A stretch of DNA of 64,000 nucleotides from Microlunatus speluncae (lineage in GTDB: Bacteria; Actinomycetota; Actinomycetes; Propionibacteriales; Propionibacteriaceae). The position numbers and the translations under genes are program-made. This document shows, piece after piece, positions 32,173 to 40,117 of the stretch. The notes under the pieces are model-generated. The model worked only from the letters and a program-made list of their open reading frames with translations. It searched no databases and was not told the DNA's origin. The first letter of the stretch is position 1; the number at the start of each line of letters is the position of its first letter. Location: NCBI RefSeq assembly GCF_009299835.1, contig NZ_VKCZ01000021.1, forward strand, positions 1 to 64,000, in the 5' to 3' direction.

Positions 32173-33399
32173 CTAGTCGACCCGGGCGTGGGTGTGCCGA
32201 TTGCGGCCGGCCAGATACCCGGCCGTCCCGTGCCCGGCGGCGAGCACGATGATCAAGATCAACACGGCCTGCCAGTCACCGGTCACGGTGTGCAGCCAGC
32301 CGCCGGCGATCGGGCCGCCGGCCGCCATCAGATAGCCGACCGACTGGGCCATGCCGGACAGCCTGGTCGTCTGGGCCGCGGTCCGGGTGCGCAGCCCGAT
32401 CACGGTCAGCGCGAGCATGATCGACGAGCCGGAGCACATCCCGGCGATGATCACCCAGAGCAGGATCACGGCCGGCGCAACCAGGATGCCGATCATGGCG
32501 ATGATCATGCCGGCCCCGAGCAGCACGCCGACCGCTCGCTGGTCCCGCCATCGGGACAAGGTGCTGCCGATCGTCCAGCCGGCGACCATCCCCGCCACCT
32601 GCATGATCAACAGATGCAGCCCGGCCAGCGCCGGCGGCAGGCCGCGGTCGACCTCGATGGTCGGCAGCCAGGTGACCAAGATGTAGAAGATCGTCGACTG
32701 CAGTCCCATCGTCAGCGTCACCTGCCAGGCCAGGGCCGAGCGCCACATGGTTCGCTCCGGATCGACCGGTCGCGGCGCAACAACCGGCACCCCCGGCCCG
32801 GCGGAGGCCCGGTGACGCAGCACCCGGATCCGTAGCAGCCAAGCGATTGCGGCGATCAAGGCCGGGCCCGACCAGACCACCAGCGCGCCGCGCCAGTCGG
32901 CCGGCAACAGGTCGGCCAGCGGCACGCTGAGCCCGGAGGCGACCGCCGCGGAGCCGTTCATCACCGCCGAGTAGCTCGCGGTCATCCGCGGCACCTGGCC
33001 GGGGAAGTCCCGCTTCACCACGGCCGGCAGCAGCACGTTGATCACCGCGATCGCCGTGCCGATGATCATGGTGCCGGCCCAGAGCCAGACCGGCCCGGCG
33101 ATCGAGCGCGTACCGACGCCGACGGCGAGCAGCAGCAGGGCGAACAGCAGCGTCCGGTCGATCCCCCAGCGGACGGCGACCTGGTGCACCAGCGGCGAGA
33201 TCGCCGCGAACGCGAGCAGCGGCACCGCGGCCAGCAGGCCGAGACCGGTCGCCGGCAGCCCGGTGTCCAGGCCGATCCGATCCAGCACCGGGCCGACCGA
33301 GGTCAGCGCCGGTCGCATGCTGGTCGCGATCAGGACCACGCCGAGCACGATGATCACCCGGGCCAGCCGTGACTCGCTCCGGGTCAACGTCGGCGTCAC
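32173..33399 (-). CDS. MFS transporter, CynX/NimT-like
   Basis: The 408-residue carrier has twelve membrane segments and belongs to the cyanate/2-nitroimidazole (CynX/NimT/YycB) branch: VLGVVLIATSMRPALTSVGP near the N-terminus, INVLLPAVVKRDFPG, TASYSAVMNGSAA and FYILVTWLPTIEVDRG. GTG 33399 is the likely start, 14 bases after the DUF3027 stop, so the two may be co-transcribed. The substrate is probably a small anion or drug, but cannot be stated. Confidence 0.8.
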   Translation of the reverse strand: MTPTLTRSESRLARVIIVLGVVLIATSMRPALTSVGPVLDRIGLDTGLPATGLGLLAAVPLLAFAAISPLVHQVAVRWGIDRTLLFALLLLAVGVGTRSIAGPVWLWAGTMIIGTAIAVINVLLPAVVKRDFPGQVPRMTASYSAVMNGSAAVASGLSVPLADLLPADWRGALVVWSGPALIAAIAWLLRIRVLRHRASAGPGVPVVAPRPVDPERTMWRSALAWQVTLTMGLQSTIFYILVTWLPTIEVDRGLPPALAGLHLLIMQVAGMVAGWTIGSTLSRWRDQRAVGVLLGAGMIIAMIGILVAPAVILLWVIIAGMCSGSSIMLALTVIGLRTRTAAQTTRLSGMAQSVGYLMAAGGPIAGGWLHTVTGDWQAVLILIIVLAAGHGTAGYLAGRNRHTHARVD

Positions 33400-33413
33400 C
33401 GGATGCCGGCGGT

Positions 33414-34190
33414 TCAGTCGAACAGGGTGGCGGGCTCGTCCCAGACGATCGTGTCCCAGACCGGCGGCGGCAGCTCGGTCGCCCGGTCGTCGGAGACGAC
33501 ACTGGAGTGCGCGCCGCAGCCGTGGTCGACGGTGACGACCTGCGCGTCGTTGGCCGAGAAGGCGTTGGTGCAGACCCCGAACCCGCGCCCGAGCCGACCG
33601 CTCAGCCGGACGAAGAAGCCGCAGCTCAGGCAGTGGCCGGGAGCCAGCCGGGTGGTCTCGTTGTCCGGGCCGCCGGCGCCGGTCAGCCATCGCTCGGCGG
33701 CCTCGTCCCGGCCCTGCGGCGACAGCACCCGCTCCCGGCCGAGGCCGAGCTCGGCCACGATCGCCCGGGTCTGGCTCGCCTCGGCCGGATCGGCGTCGGC
33801 CGCCTGCTCCCCGCCGGTGTAGCCGGGCTCCAGCCGCGGATCGTTGTCGGCGGTCGGCAGCACGATCCCGGCGGTCACGTCGCCGGGCTGGATCCGTTCC
33901 GCCCACGGCACCCAGGACGACGCCAGCAGCGCGCCGTCACCGGGCAGCAGCACGACCTCGTTCACGGTCGGCACCTTGGCCCGGGACGCGCGCGAGACGG
34001 TCACCGACCAGCGCCAACCGCGGTAACCCGGGTGCGGGCAGCCGAAGAAGTGACTGACCAGCCGGTCGCCTTCGGACTCGTAGCCGAGATGATCACCGAC
34101 GCCGAGCTGGTCGGCGGTCTCCTCCGCCGCCGACCGGGCGAGGTCGACGGCGTCGACACAGATCTGGTCGGCCTTCACGGTCCGCGGCAT
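33414..34190 (-). CDS. DUF3027 protein
   Basis: The 258-residue protein matches DUF3027, a conserved actinobacterial family with no known activity: VSHFFGCPHPGYRGWRWSVT, VNEVVLLPG, LLASSWVPWAERIQPGD. Near the C-terminus are a CLSCGFF pair and later Cys (GVCTNAF, DHGCGAHS) that may bind zinc. It follows the cold-shock-domain gene by three bases, a pairing that is common in actinobacteria. Function in RNA or stress metabolism is a guess from that neighbour. Confidence 0.85.
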   Translation of the reverse strand: MPRTVKADQICVDAVDLARSAAEETADQLGVGDHLGYESEGDRLVSHFFGCPHPGYRGWRWSVTVSRASRAKVPTVNEVVLLPGDGALLASSWVPWAERIQPGDVTAGIVLPTADNDPRLEPGYTGGEQAADADPAEASQTRAIVAELGLGRERVLSPQGRDEAAERWLTGAGGPDNETTRLAPGHCLSCGFFVRLSGRLGRGFGVCTNAFSANDAQVVTVDHGCGAHSSVVSDDRATELPPPVWDTIVWDEPATLFD

Positions 34191-34193
34191 GCC

Positions 34194-34577
34194 TCAGAGC
34201 TCCAGTTCGTCGGCCACCGCGCGGAGCACGCTGGCCACCTTGGCGCCGGTCTTGGCATCCGGGCGCTTGTCGCGACGGTACGTGTTACCGATGCCGTCCA
34301 GCATCTTGATCAGGTCCTCGACGATGATCCCCATCTGCTCCGTGGACTTCCGGTTGGCCTTCGCCAGGCTCGGCGGTGCCTCCATCAGCCGGAGCGCCCA
34401 GGCCTGTTCGCCACGACGCCCCTCGATCAGGTCGAACTCGACCTTCTGACCGGGTTTCAGGGCGGTCACCCCAGCCGGCAGCGCGTTGGCGCGCACGTAG
34501 ACGTCGCCACCGCCATCCTTGGTCAAGAAGCCGAAACCCTTCTCGGCGTCGAAGAACCGTACCTTGCCTACCGGCAC
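34194..34577 (-). CDS. cold-shock domain protein with C-terminal extension
   Basis: The 127-residue protein starts with a cold-shock nucleic-acid-binding domain (MPVGKVRFFDAEKGFGFLTK, residues 1-65, with the RNP1-like KGFGFL motif). It continues with a basic/helical tail of 60 residues (RDKRPDAKTGAKVASVLRAV). This longer form is typical for actinobacteria. The start is GTG with GGAGGG upstream. It leads the cold-shock/DUF3027/MFS group. Confidence 0.9.
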   Translation of the reverse strand: MPVGKVRFFDAEKGFGFLTKDGGGDVYVRANALPAGVTALKPGQKVEFDLIEGRRGEQAWALRLMEAPPSLAKANRKSTEQMGIIVEDLIKMLDGIGNTYRRDKRPDAKTGAKVASVLRAVADELEL

Positions 34578-34694
34578 GTCAATTTCCCTCCGGGCATGCG
34601 TGAATCACCTGTTTTCAGGCTCGCCCAGCCTAGCTGGGGCGCCCAGGCCCGGCCAACCCGATATCCCCTGGCCGAGACCGGGTCGGGTAACCGG

Positions 34695-35051
34695 TCACTC
34701 GATCCCGGCGGCCTGGTCGAGCTCCTGCAGCAGTGCGTGGGCGGCCAGCTCGACCTGCTTGTGCCGCCACTCCGCGGCCCGGTAGACGCAGGCGATCAGG
34801 CCGGTCCGGTGGATCCGCCGGAAGTCGCCGTAGACGAACGCGAAGCGCGCCTTGGTCTCGTCGTTCGCGCCGTCGGTCAGCCCGAGATGCCAGCCGGCGT
34901 ACTCATCCCAGCCGTGCCGGTCGAGGTAGCCGTTCTGCACCTCGGCCGACGGCTGGACGTCGCCCCAGTCGCTGTCCAGCACGTACTGGCGGGCGGCGAT
35001 CAGCTTCCGCGCACGGGCCACACCGGCGTCGTTGACCAGGTATCGAGCCAT
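34695..35051 (-). CDS. conserved small protein, unknown
   Basis: The 118-residue soluble protein (MARYLVNDAGVARARKLIAA ... LDRHGWDEYAGWHLGL, RFAFVYGDFRRIHRTGL) is a recognisable actinobacterial hypothetical with no assigned fold that I know. It is divergent from the acyl-CoA oxidase gene with 29 bases between starts. Confidence 0.75.
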   Translation of the reverse strand: MARYLVNDAGVARARKLIAARQYVLDSDWGDVQPSAEVQNGYLDRHGWDEYAGWHLGLTDGANDETKARFAFVYGDFRRIHRTGLIACVYRAAEWRHKQVELAAHALLQELDQAAGIE

Positions 35052-35080
35052 TTCACCAGTCTGCCCCTACGATCCGGGTC

Positions 35081-37018
35081 ATGGACAGCACTGCGACGGA
35101 GAGTACGGAGACGAACAGCACGGGGACGACGGGATCGCTGACCCGGCTGCTGGACGGCCGGTGGGCCGAGGTCCGGGACCGCGCCCGCGGGTTCGAACTG
35201 CGCCACTTCGACCCGCCGTCGTACGAGCTCGGCACCGAGGAGCACCGGGCCCGGGTGCTGGACCGGCTGCGCGAATTCGCCGCCTCGGGCCTGCCGCAGG
35301 TGGGGTTCGATCCGGCGTACGGCGGCACTGGTGACGTCGGCGGCGGCATGGTCGCGATGGAGATGCTCGGCTTCCGCGATCTGTCGCTGATGGTCAAGTC
35401 CGGCGTGCAGTGGGGCCTGTTCGCCGGGGCGATCGCGGCGCTCGGCACCGAACGGCACCGCCAGGCCTATCTGCGGGACGCGATCGACCTCGACCTGCTC
35501 GGCTGCTTCGCGATGACCGAGTCCGGGCACGGCTCCGACGTCCAGTCGCTGGAGACCACCGCGACCTATCGGCCGGAGACCGAGGAGTTCGAGATCCACT
35601 CCCCGACCGCGTCCGCGCGCAAGGAATACATCGGCAACGCCGCCCGGGACGGCCGGGTCGCCGTGGTCTTCGCGCAGTTGATCACCGGTGCGGAGTCCCA
35701 CGGCGTGCATGCCCTGCTGGTGCCGATCCGGGACGAGTTGGGCCAGCCGCTGCCCGGTGTGACGATCGGCGACTGCGGCCGGAAGGCGGGCCTGAACGGC
35801 GTCGACAACGGCCGGATCAGCTTCGACCGGGTCCGGGTGCCGCGGGACGCGCTGCTCGACCGGTACGGCCAGGTCGCCGCCGACGGGACGTACACGAGCT
35901 CGATCAAGAGCTCCGGCCGGCGCTTCTTCACTATGATCGGCACCCTGGTCCGGGGCCGGGTCAGCGTCGCCGGCGCGGCCCAGAACGCGGCCAAGCTGGC
36001 GCTGACCATCGCCGGCCGGCACGGCCTGGCCCGGCGGCAGTTCCCGCGGCCGGGCCGCGAGGAGGAAGAGGTGGTGCTGCTCGACTACCGGGCGCATCAG
36101 CGACGGCTGCTGCCGGCCCTGGCGCGGACGTACGCACTGTCGCTGGCGCAGAACGCGTTGCTGGAGGACCTGCACGAGCATCTCACCGCGCCGGCCGCCG
36201 ACCCGGCCGACCAAGATCAACGCCAGCGCGAGCTCGAGTCGCGGGCCGCCGGGCTGAAGGCGGCGTCGACCTGGCACGCGACCCGGACCATCCAGGTCTG
36301 CCGCGAGGCCTGCGGCGGTGCCGGCTACCTGGCCGAGAACGTACTGCCGCAGCTGCGCGCCGACATCGACGTGTTCGCCACCTTCGAGGGCGACAACACG
36401 GTGCTGCTGCAACTGGTCGGCAAGGGGCTGCTGACCGACTACTCGACCCAGTTCGAGGATCTCGACATCCGCGGCGTGGCCCGCTTCGTCGCCGACCAGT
36501 TCGTCGGCTTCGCCACCGAGCGGACGGTCAACCGCGGGGTGCTCGAACGCCTGCGCCGGCGGCGCGGGGAGCAGCCGGAGATCCGCGACCGGGCCTGGCA
36601 GCTGGCCCAGCTGGAGGACCGGGAGAAGCACCTGATCGAGACCGCGGCGCTACGACTGCGGGGGCGGATGGCCGGTGACGCCGACCCGTTCGACGCCTTC
36701 AACGCGGTCCAGCCGCATCTGCTGACCGCCGCGTCGGCGCATGTCGAGCGGCAGGTGACGGAGGCGTTCCTGGCCGGCATCGACACCTGCCCGGAGCAGG
36801 CCGACCTGCTCGACCTGCTCTGCGACCTGCACGTCCTCTCCGGGATGGAGGCCGACCGGGCCTGGTATCTGGAGCACAACCGGATCAGCGACCGCCGGGC
36901 GAAGGAGATCGTCAAGGCCGTCGACGACCTGTGCGAACAGCTGCGCCCGCACGTCCCGGAACTGCTCGCCGGCTTCGGCATCCCCGACCCCTGGATCACC
37001 GCCCCCATCGCCCAGTAG
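35081..37018 (+). CDS. acyl-CoA oxidase/dehydrogenase
   Basis: The 645-residue flavoprotein matches acyl-CoA oxidases, which are longer than acyl-CoA dehydrogenases. Motifs include CFAMTESGHGSDVQSLET (flavin and acyl contact), KEYIGNAARDG, RRFFTMIGTLVRGRVSVAGA, CREACGGAGYLAENVLPQLR and FATFEGDNTVLLQLVGKGLL with the catalytic Glu near residue 436. It introduces the trans-2 double bond into acyl-CoA in beta-oxidation, passing electrons to O2 or to an electron-transfer protein. No other beta-oxidation gene is adjacent. Confidence 0.9.
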   Translation: MDSTATESTETNSTGTTGSLTRLLDGRWAEVRDRARGFELRHFDPPSYELGTEEHRARVLDRLREFAASGLPQVGFDPAYGGTGDVGGGMVAMEMLGFRDLSLMVKSGVQWGLFAGAIAALGTERHRQAYLRDAIDLDLLGCFAMTESGHGSDVQSLETTATYRPETEEFEIHSPTASARKEYIGNAARDGRVAVVFAQLITGAESHGVHALLVPIRDELGQPLPGVTIGDCGRKAGLNGVDNGRISFDRVRVPRDALLDRYGQVAADGTYTSSIKSSGRRFFTMIGTLVRGRVSVAGAAQNAAKLALTIAGRHGLARRQFPRPGREEEEVVLLDYRAHQRRLLPALARTYALSLAQNALLEDLHEHLTAPAADPADQDQRQRELESRAAGLKAASTWHATRTIQVCREACGGAGYLAENVLPQLRADIDVFATFEGDNTVLLQLVGKGLLTDYSTQFEDLDIRGVARFVADQFVGFATERTVNRGVLERLRRRRGEQPEIRDRAWQLAQLEDREKHLIETAALRLRGRMAGDADPFDAFNAVQPHLLTAASAHVERQVTEAFLAGIDTCPEQADLLDLLCDLHVLSGMEADRAWYLEHNRISDRRAKEIVKAVDDLCEQLRPHVPELLAGFGIPDPWITAPIAQ

Positions 37019-37042
37019 GTCACGTGGCACTTTCACCATCGA

Positions 37043-37057
37043 CGACGCCGGGCGTCG
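37043..37057. terminator. small GC hairpin between convergent genes
   Basis: CGACGCCGGGCGTCG forms a compact self-complementary stem 24 bases after the acyl-CoA oxidase stop and 31 bases before the end of the convergent toxin gene. It is a weak candidate terminator. Confidence 0.35.
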
Positions 37058-37088
37058 CCGTACGCCCTGAGCTAGCTGCGACGCGCTA

Positions 37089-37931
37089 CTAGCTGCCGGC
37101 GACGATCTCGCAGAACTCCGTGACCGCCAGCACCGCATCGGCCGCAGCCTGGTCCAAGTCGGCGTCGGGATGATCGATGTAGAACTGCGACACGTATGCC
37201 TGAGGGCCCGGGGCATCGAGGTCGGCAAAGTTGGCGCGAAGGTTCACCAACCAGGTGTGCATACGGGTCCCTGGTGACGTCCCGAATGTCTCGACAACCC
37301 GGTTTGCAGCTACGCGGTGGCCGCCCTCGTCGTTGTGGAGAAGCACGAACGCGATGTCGTACCAGTCCTTGGCTTTATTACGGCCGTGCGCCGCGGCGGC
37401 CTTCGCGATCAGGTACCCGGGCAGTCCGGCAACGTTGAGCCGAACGACCCGGAGCTCGCCGTCGACCTCGGCGTTGAACTCTCGCTCGACGGCACCCTTG
37501 GTGGCGTACCTGGTACCGCGCAGATTAACGGCGCCCAGATTCTCGGCGCCGTTGAAGTTGACGATGGCCTCTGCTCGCTGGTCATCGAGGTCTGCCAGGA
37601 GCTCGAATTTCACGACAGTCTTATTGCCGTTCTCATCGACCTGGTTCCAGCGCCAGACCTTGTCCTCGGACGGCTTGAAGTGCGCATCCTTGAGCGCCTG
37701 CTCGAGCCGGGCCGCGTTGTCGGCGCCAGCCGCGATCTCCAGGTTCACCTGGACGTCAATGTCAGTCGTTCCGGCGTGCAACCACTCCGAGTCCGAGCAC
37801 AGCAACTCCGGAACAAGGCCGCCGAGAAGAACGAAGCCCGGCTTCGTCCCATAGTGGTGGGCGACGCATACCAAGGCGAGCTCGGCGGCAGCTCGCGCTC
37901 TACGAGTGCGTTCCGGCTCCATTTCACTCAT
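37089..37931 (-). CDS. AbiEii-like nucleotidyltransferase toxin
   Basis: The 280-residue protein has a nucleotidyltransferase core: GFVLLGGLVPELLCSD (the G-G motif) followed by AGTTDIDVQVNL with the paired acidic residues that bind metal. A helical C-terminus includes KAKDWYDIAFVLLHN, typical of AbiEii/MNT proteins (K..D.YDI...L). Such proteins act as toxins in type IV toxin-antitoxin or abortive-infection systems by modifying tRNA or protein. It overlaps the upstream antitoxin gene by eight bases. Base composition is lower in GC than in the flanks, which suggests horizontal transfer. Confidence 0.8.
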   Translation of the reverse strand: MSEMEPERTRRARAAAELALVCVAHHYGTKPGFVLLGGLVPELLCSDSEWLHAGTTDIDVQVNLEIAAGADNAARLEQALKDAHFKPSEDKVWRWNQVDENGNKTVVKFELLADLDDQRAEAIVNFNGAENLGAVNLRGTRYATKGAVEREFNAEVDGELRVVRLNVAGLPGYLIAKAAAAHGRNKAKDWYDIAFVLLHNDEGGHRVAANRVVETFGTSPGTRMHTWLVNLRANFADLDAPGPQAYVSQFYIDHPDADLDQAAADAVLAVTEFCEIVAGS

Positions 37932-38943
37932 TGAGCATCAGCTCTCGCAGGTTGGTAGCGATGTCTTCTCCCCGCACGCCGGTGGTCATGAGGTCCGCGT
38001 AGCACCTAGCCCACGGCACGATAGCGAGCCCGTCACGCCATTCGCTGAGCTTTGCAGTCGCCTTCGTGGGGAAGGGTCGCAGGGCTAGCCGTCCGCCACG
38101 AATGGGAGACAGGTTGACCAGTTCGGCACCGGCAACCAGCTGCGGGTGAGTGTCGGCATCGATGTAGACGAGTAGTGGCGCAACCTGGGTAGCGAACGGG
38201 GCAAGAGCGGCGGCAGCGACCGCCGAGGTAGCCGCCCATGTGACCTTCTGCTTGCGCCAGCTTTCGCCGATCTCAGCGATGGCGGCCAATGGGTCTCGGG
38301 CGAGTAGGCCCACGTGGATCTCGGCCTTCGGAGCGAAGGCGCCAGCGGCGGACGCATAACTGTCCAGAAGGGCGCCTGGGTCGCTCAGGCTGCGCGCCGA
38401 CTTCCGTCCGCGAGCCGCATCAGCTTCCAGCTGTCCCTCGGCAGCGAGGAACGCTAGCGATGCCGTCACCGTACTGGACGACATACCAGTCGCCTTGGTC
38501 ACTTCGTCAACTGTCGGTCGTACACCTTCAAGGAGTGCTTCCGCGACTCCGAGGTCGCTAGCCCGCCATCGCACTTGTTTCGATGCGAGCTGCGGCGGCG
38601 CGGTTCGGCTGACAATCAGGAACGGGAGACTGATTTCGGCGGCCCCGGTTTCCTCGACCCAGCCGACTCCCGCTTTGGCCGCGGCTGCCCGAGCCCCCTC
38701 GGACATCTTGGGCGCGACGATGACGGTGACATAGGGGCGTGGGGACCGGTTGAGGACGTTCGTGACGGCCGGGAGGGTGCCGGCCCGCAGCCACTCGACG
38801 GCAATCGTTTGACCGGCGACGCTGACAAGGGCGTCGGGGCGCCAGTCGCGAGCTGACCCAGGTGAGGGCTCGGTAACGGTCGAGAACGAGGCCGTCCGAG
38901 GCAGCACAGCACGCAGGCCTTTGACGGCTCGTTCGGCGCTCAT
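37924..38943 (-). CDS. AbiEi-like antitoxin with nuclease-like N-terminal domain
   Basis: The 339-residue protein has three parts. Residues ~30-110 resemble a PD-(D/E)xK fold (RPDALVSVAGQTIAVEWLRAG, then KAGVGWVEETGAAEISLPFL), but the usual Lys after the Glu is Trp here. Residues ~140-195 form a winged helix (TVDEVTKATGMSSSTVTASL, LAAEGQLEADAARGRKSARS). The C-terminal ~150 residues look like the AbiEi antitoxin fold. It precedes and overlaps the toxin gene, the normal order in AbiE systems, and probably represses its own promoter. ATG 38943 is preceded by AAGGAG. The nuclease-like assignment is by pattern and is less certain than the antitoxin role. Confidence 0.65.
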   Translation of the reverse strand: MSAERAVKGLRAVLPRTASFSTVTEPSPGSARDWRPDALVSVAGQTIAVEWLRAGTLPAVTNVLNRSPRPYVTVIVAPKMSEGARAAAAKAGVGWVEETGAAEISLPFLIVSRTAPPQLASKQVRWRASDLGVAEALLEGVRPTVDEVTKATGMSSSTVTASLAFLAAEGQLEADAARGRKSARSLSDPGALLDSYASAAGAFAPKAEIHVGLLARDPLAAIAEIGESWRKQKVTWAATSAVAAAALAPFATQVAPLLVYIDADTHPQLVAGAELVNLSPIRGGRLALRPFPTKATAKLSEWRDGLAIVPWARCYADLMTTGVRGEDIATNLRELMLNE

Positions 38944-38945
38944 AG

Positions 38946-39068
38946 CTACTCCTTAACCTCGGCGAAAACGAAAATACCATTGTGTTCCGAGTTTTCATGG
39001 ATTCCCGAGTTTTTGATGATCCGTAGCAGCCATGCAGCGAAGTCTTCGCCCTTCGATAGCCCGGAGTT
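38946..39068 (-). pseudogene. 3' remnant of a gene upstream of the AbiE-like pair
   Basis: The minus strand carries an open frame of 40 codons ending at TAG 38946, two bases before the antitoxin ATG. The peptide includes GEDFAAWLLRIIKNSGIH and GIFVFAEVKE, which reads like the end of a normal protein. It has no start codon and its 5' side runs into the end of the LysR gene, so an upstream gene of the same operon has been cut off there. The fragment's codons share the lower GC of the toxin-antitoxin pair. Confidence 0.5.
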
Positions 39069-39939
39069 AGGGGCGGAGGGGGGTTAGGGGGAGGTTGGTG
39101 ATGGCTTTGGCGAGGGCGTCTACGGGGCCGCGGGCGGAGCGGGGGTTGGCGACGAGAGCCATTTCGATGTCCGGGAGCGGGGGGAGGTCGAAGCGGCCGG
39201 AGAGGTTGCGCAGGTCGGGCGGGACCCGGCTCTGGGCCAGGATCGAGATGCCGAGGCCGGCCCGGGTGGCGGCCAGGATGCCGTTGATCTCGCGGGTGTT
39301 GCAGGTGATCCGCCAGGTCCGGTGCGCGTTCTCCAGGGCCGACAGCGCCGCGTCCCGGCTCCAGCTCGGCGCCGGATAGGTGACCAGTGGCACCGGGTGC
39401 GCGGGCTCGATCTGGGTCCGGTCGAGCCCGACCCAGACGAGCCGGTCGCGGCGGACCAGCTGGCCGCGGTGCGAGTCGGCCTCCTGGTTGATGAAGATCA
39501 GGTCGAGGTGATTCGAGGCCAGCCGGCGCAGCAGGGTGCCGCTCTGGGTCACGGTCAGCTCCAGGTTGATCCGCGGATAGAGCTGCCGGAACTCGCGCAG
39601 GATCGTCGGCAGTTCGCTCACCGCCAGCTCGTCGGCCGCGCCGAACCGAAGCCGGCCGCGCATGGCCGATCCGGTGAAGTACGACACCGCCTCGTCGATC
39701 GAGGCCAGGATGGTCCGGGCGAACCCGGCCATCGCCTCACCGTTGTCGGTCAGCGACACCGACCGGGTGTCCCGCTGGATCAGCTGCCGCCCGGCGGCGT
39801 CCTCGAGCCGGCGGACGTGCTGCGACACGGTGGGCTGGCTGAGCCCGAGCTGCTCGGCCGCCCGGGTGAAGCTGAGGCCGTTGGCCACCGCGAGGAAGGT
39901 ACGGAGCAGCGTCGGATCGAACGTCTTGTCATCGGCCAC
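39067..39939 (-). CDS. LysR-family transcriptional regulator
   Basis: The 290-residue protein has a LysR helix-turn-helix (LLRTFLAVANGLSFTRAAEQ, LGLSQPTVSQHVRRLED) and a substrate-binding effector domain (GRLRFGAADELAVSELPTIL, ATRAGLGISILAQSRVP). It is divergent from an MFS exporter gene with a 178-base AT-rich gap, the usual layout for a LysR activator and its target. The inducer is unknown. Confidence 0.9.
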   Translation of the reverse strand: MADDKTFDPTLLRTFLAVANGLSFTRAAEQLGLSQPTVSQHVRRLEDAAGRQLIQRDTRSVSLTDNGEAMAGFARTILASIDEAVSYFTGSAMRGRLRFGAADELAVSELPTILREFRQLYPRINLELTVTQSGTLLRRLASNHLDLIFINQEADSHRGQLVRRDRLVWVGLDRTQIEPAHPVPLVTYPAPSWSRDAALSALENAHRTWRITCNTREINGILAATRAGLGISILAQSRVPPDLRNLSGRFDLPPLPDIEMALVANPRSARGPVDALAKAITNLPLTPLRP

Positions 39940-39957
39940 GACAATCTCCGTCCCGCT

Positions 39958-40015
39958 GTCTTATAACTCCAGCCAATACAATATATAGGCCTTATGTCTT
40001 TGCTGAATATCAGCG
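39958..40015. promoter_or_regulatory. AT-rich divergent promoter region, LysR sites likely
   Basis: The stretch includes CTTATAACTCCAGCC, CAATATATAGGCCTTATG and GAATATCAGC. ATATAGGCCTTAT is near-palindromic, and several T-N11-A arrangements, the LysR consensus, are present. It is the only AT-rich part of the gap between the LysR and MFS genes and should contain both promoters. Confidence 0.5.
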
Positions 40016-40117
40016 CCACGCCTTAGGGTTGGTGTCGGGCGACCTCAGAGACGAGCTCTTCGCTCGCCGGCCGATCCGGCGATGTCTGTCCAGCCAATCT
40101 GAGTTAGGTGTTTCGCC

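Noticed and set aside
32173-33906. 577-codon frame that extends the MFS gene upstream
   Set aside because: The first ~170 codons overlap DUF3027 in another frame; the carrier begins at GTG 33399.
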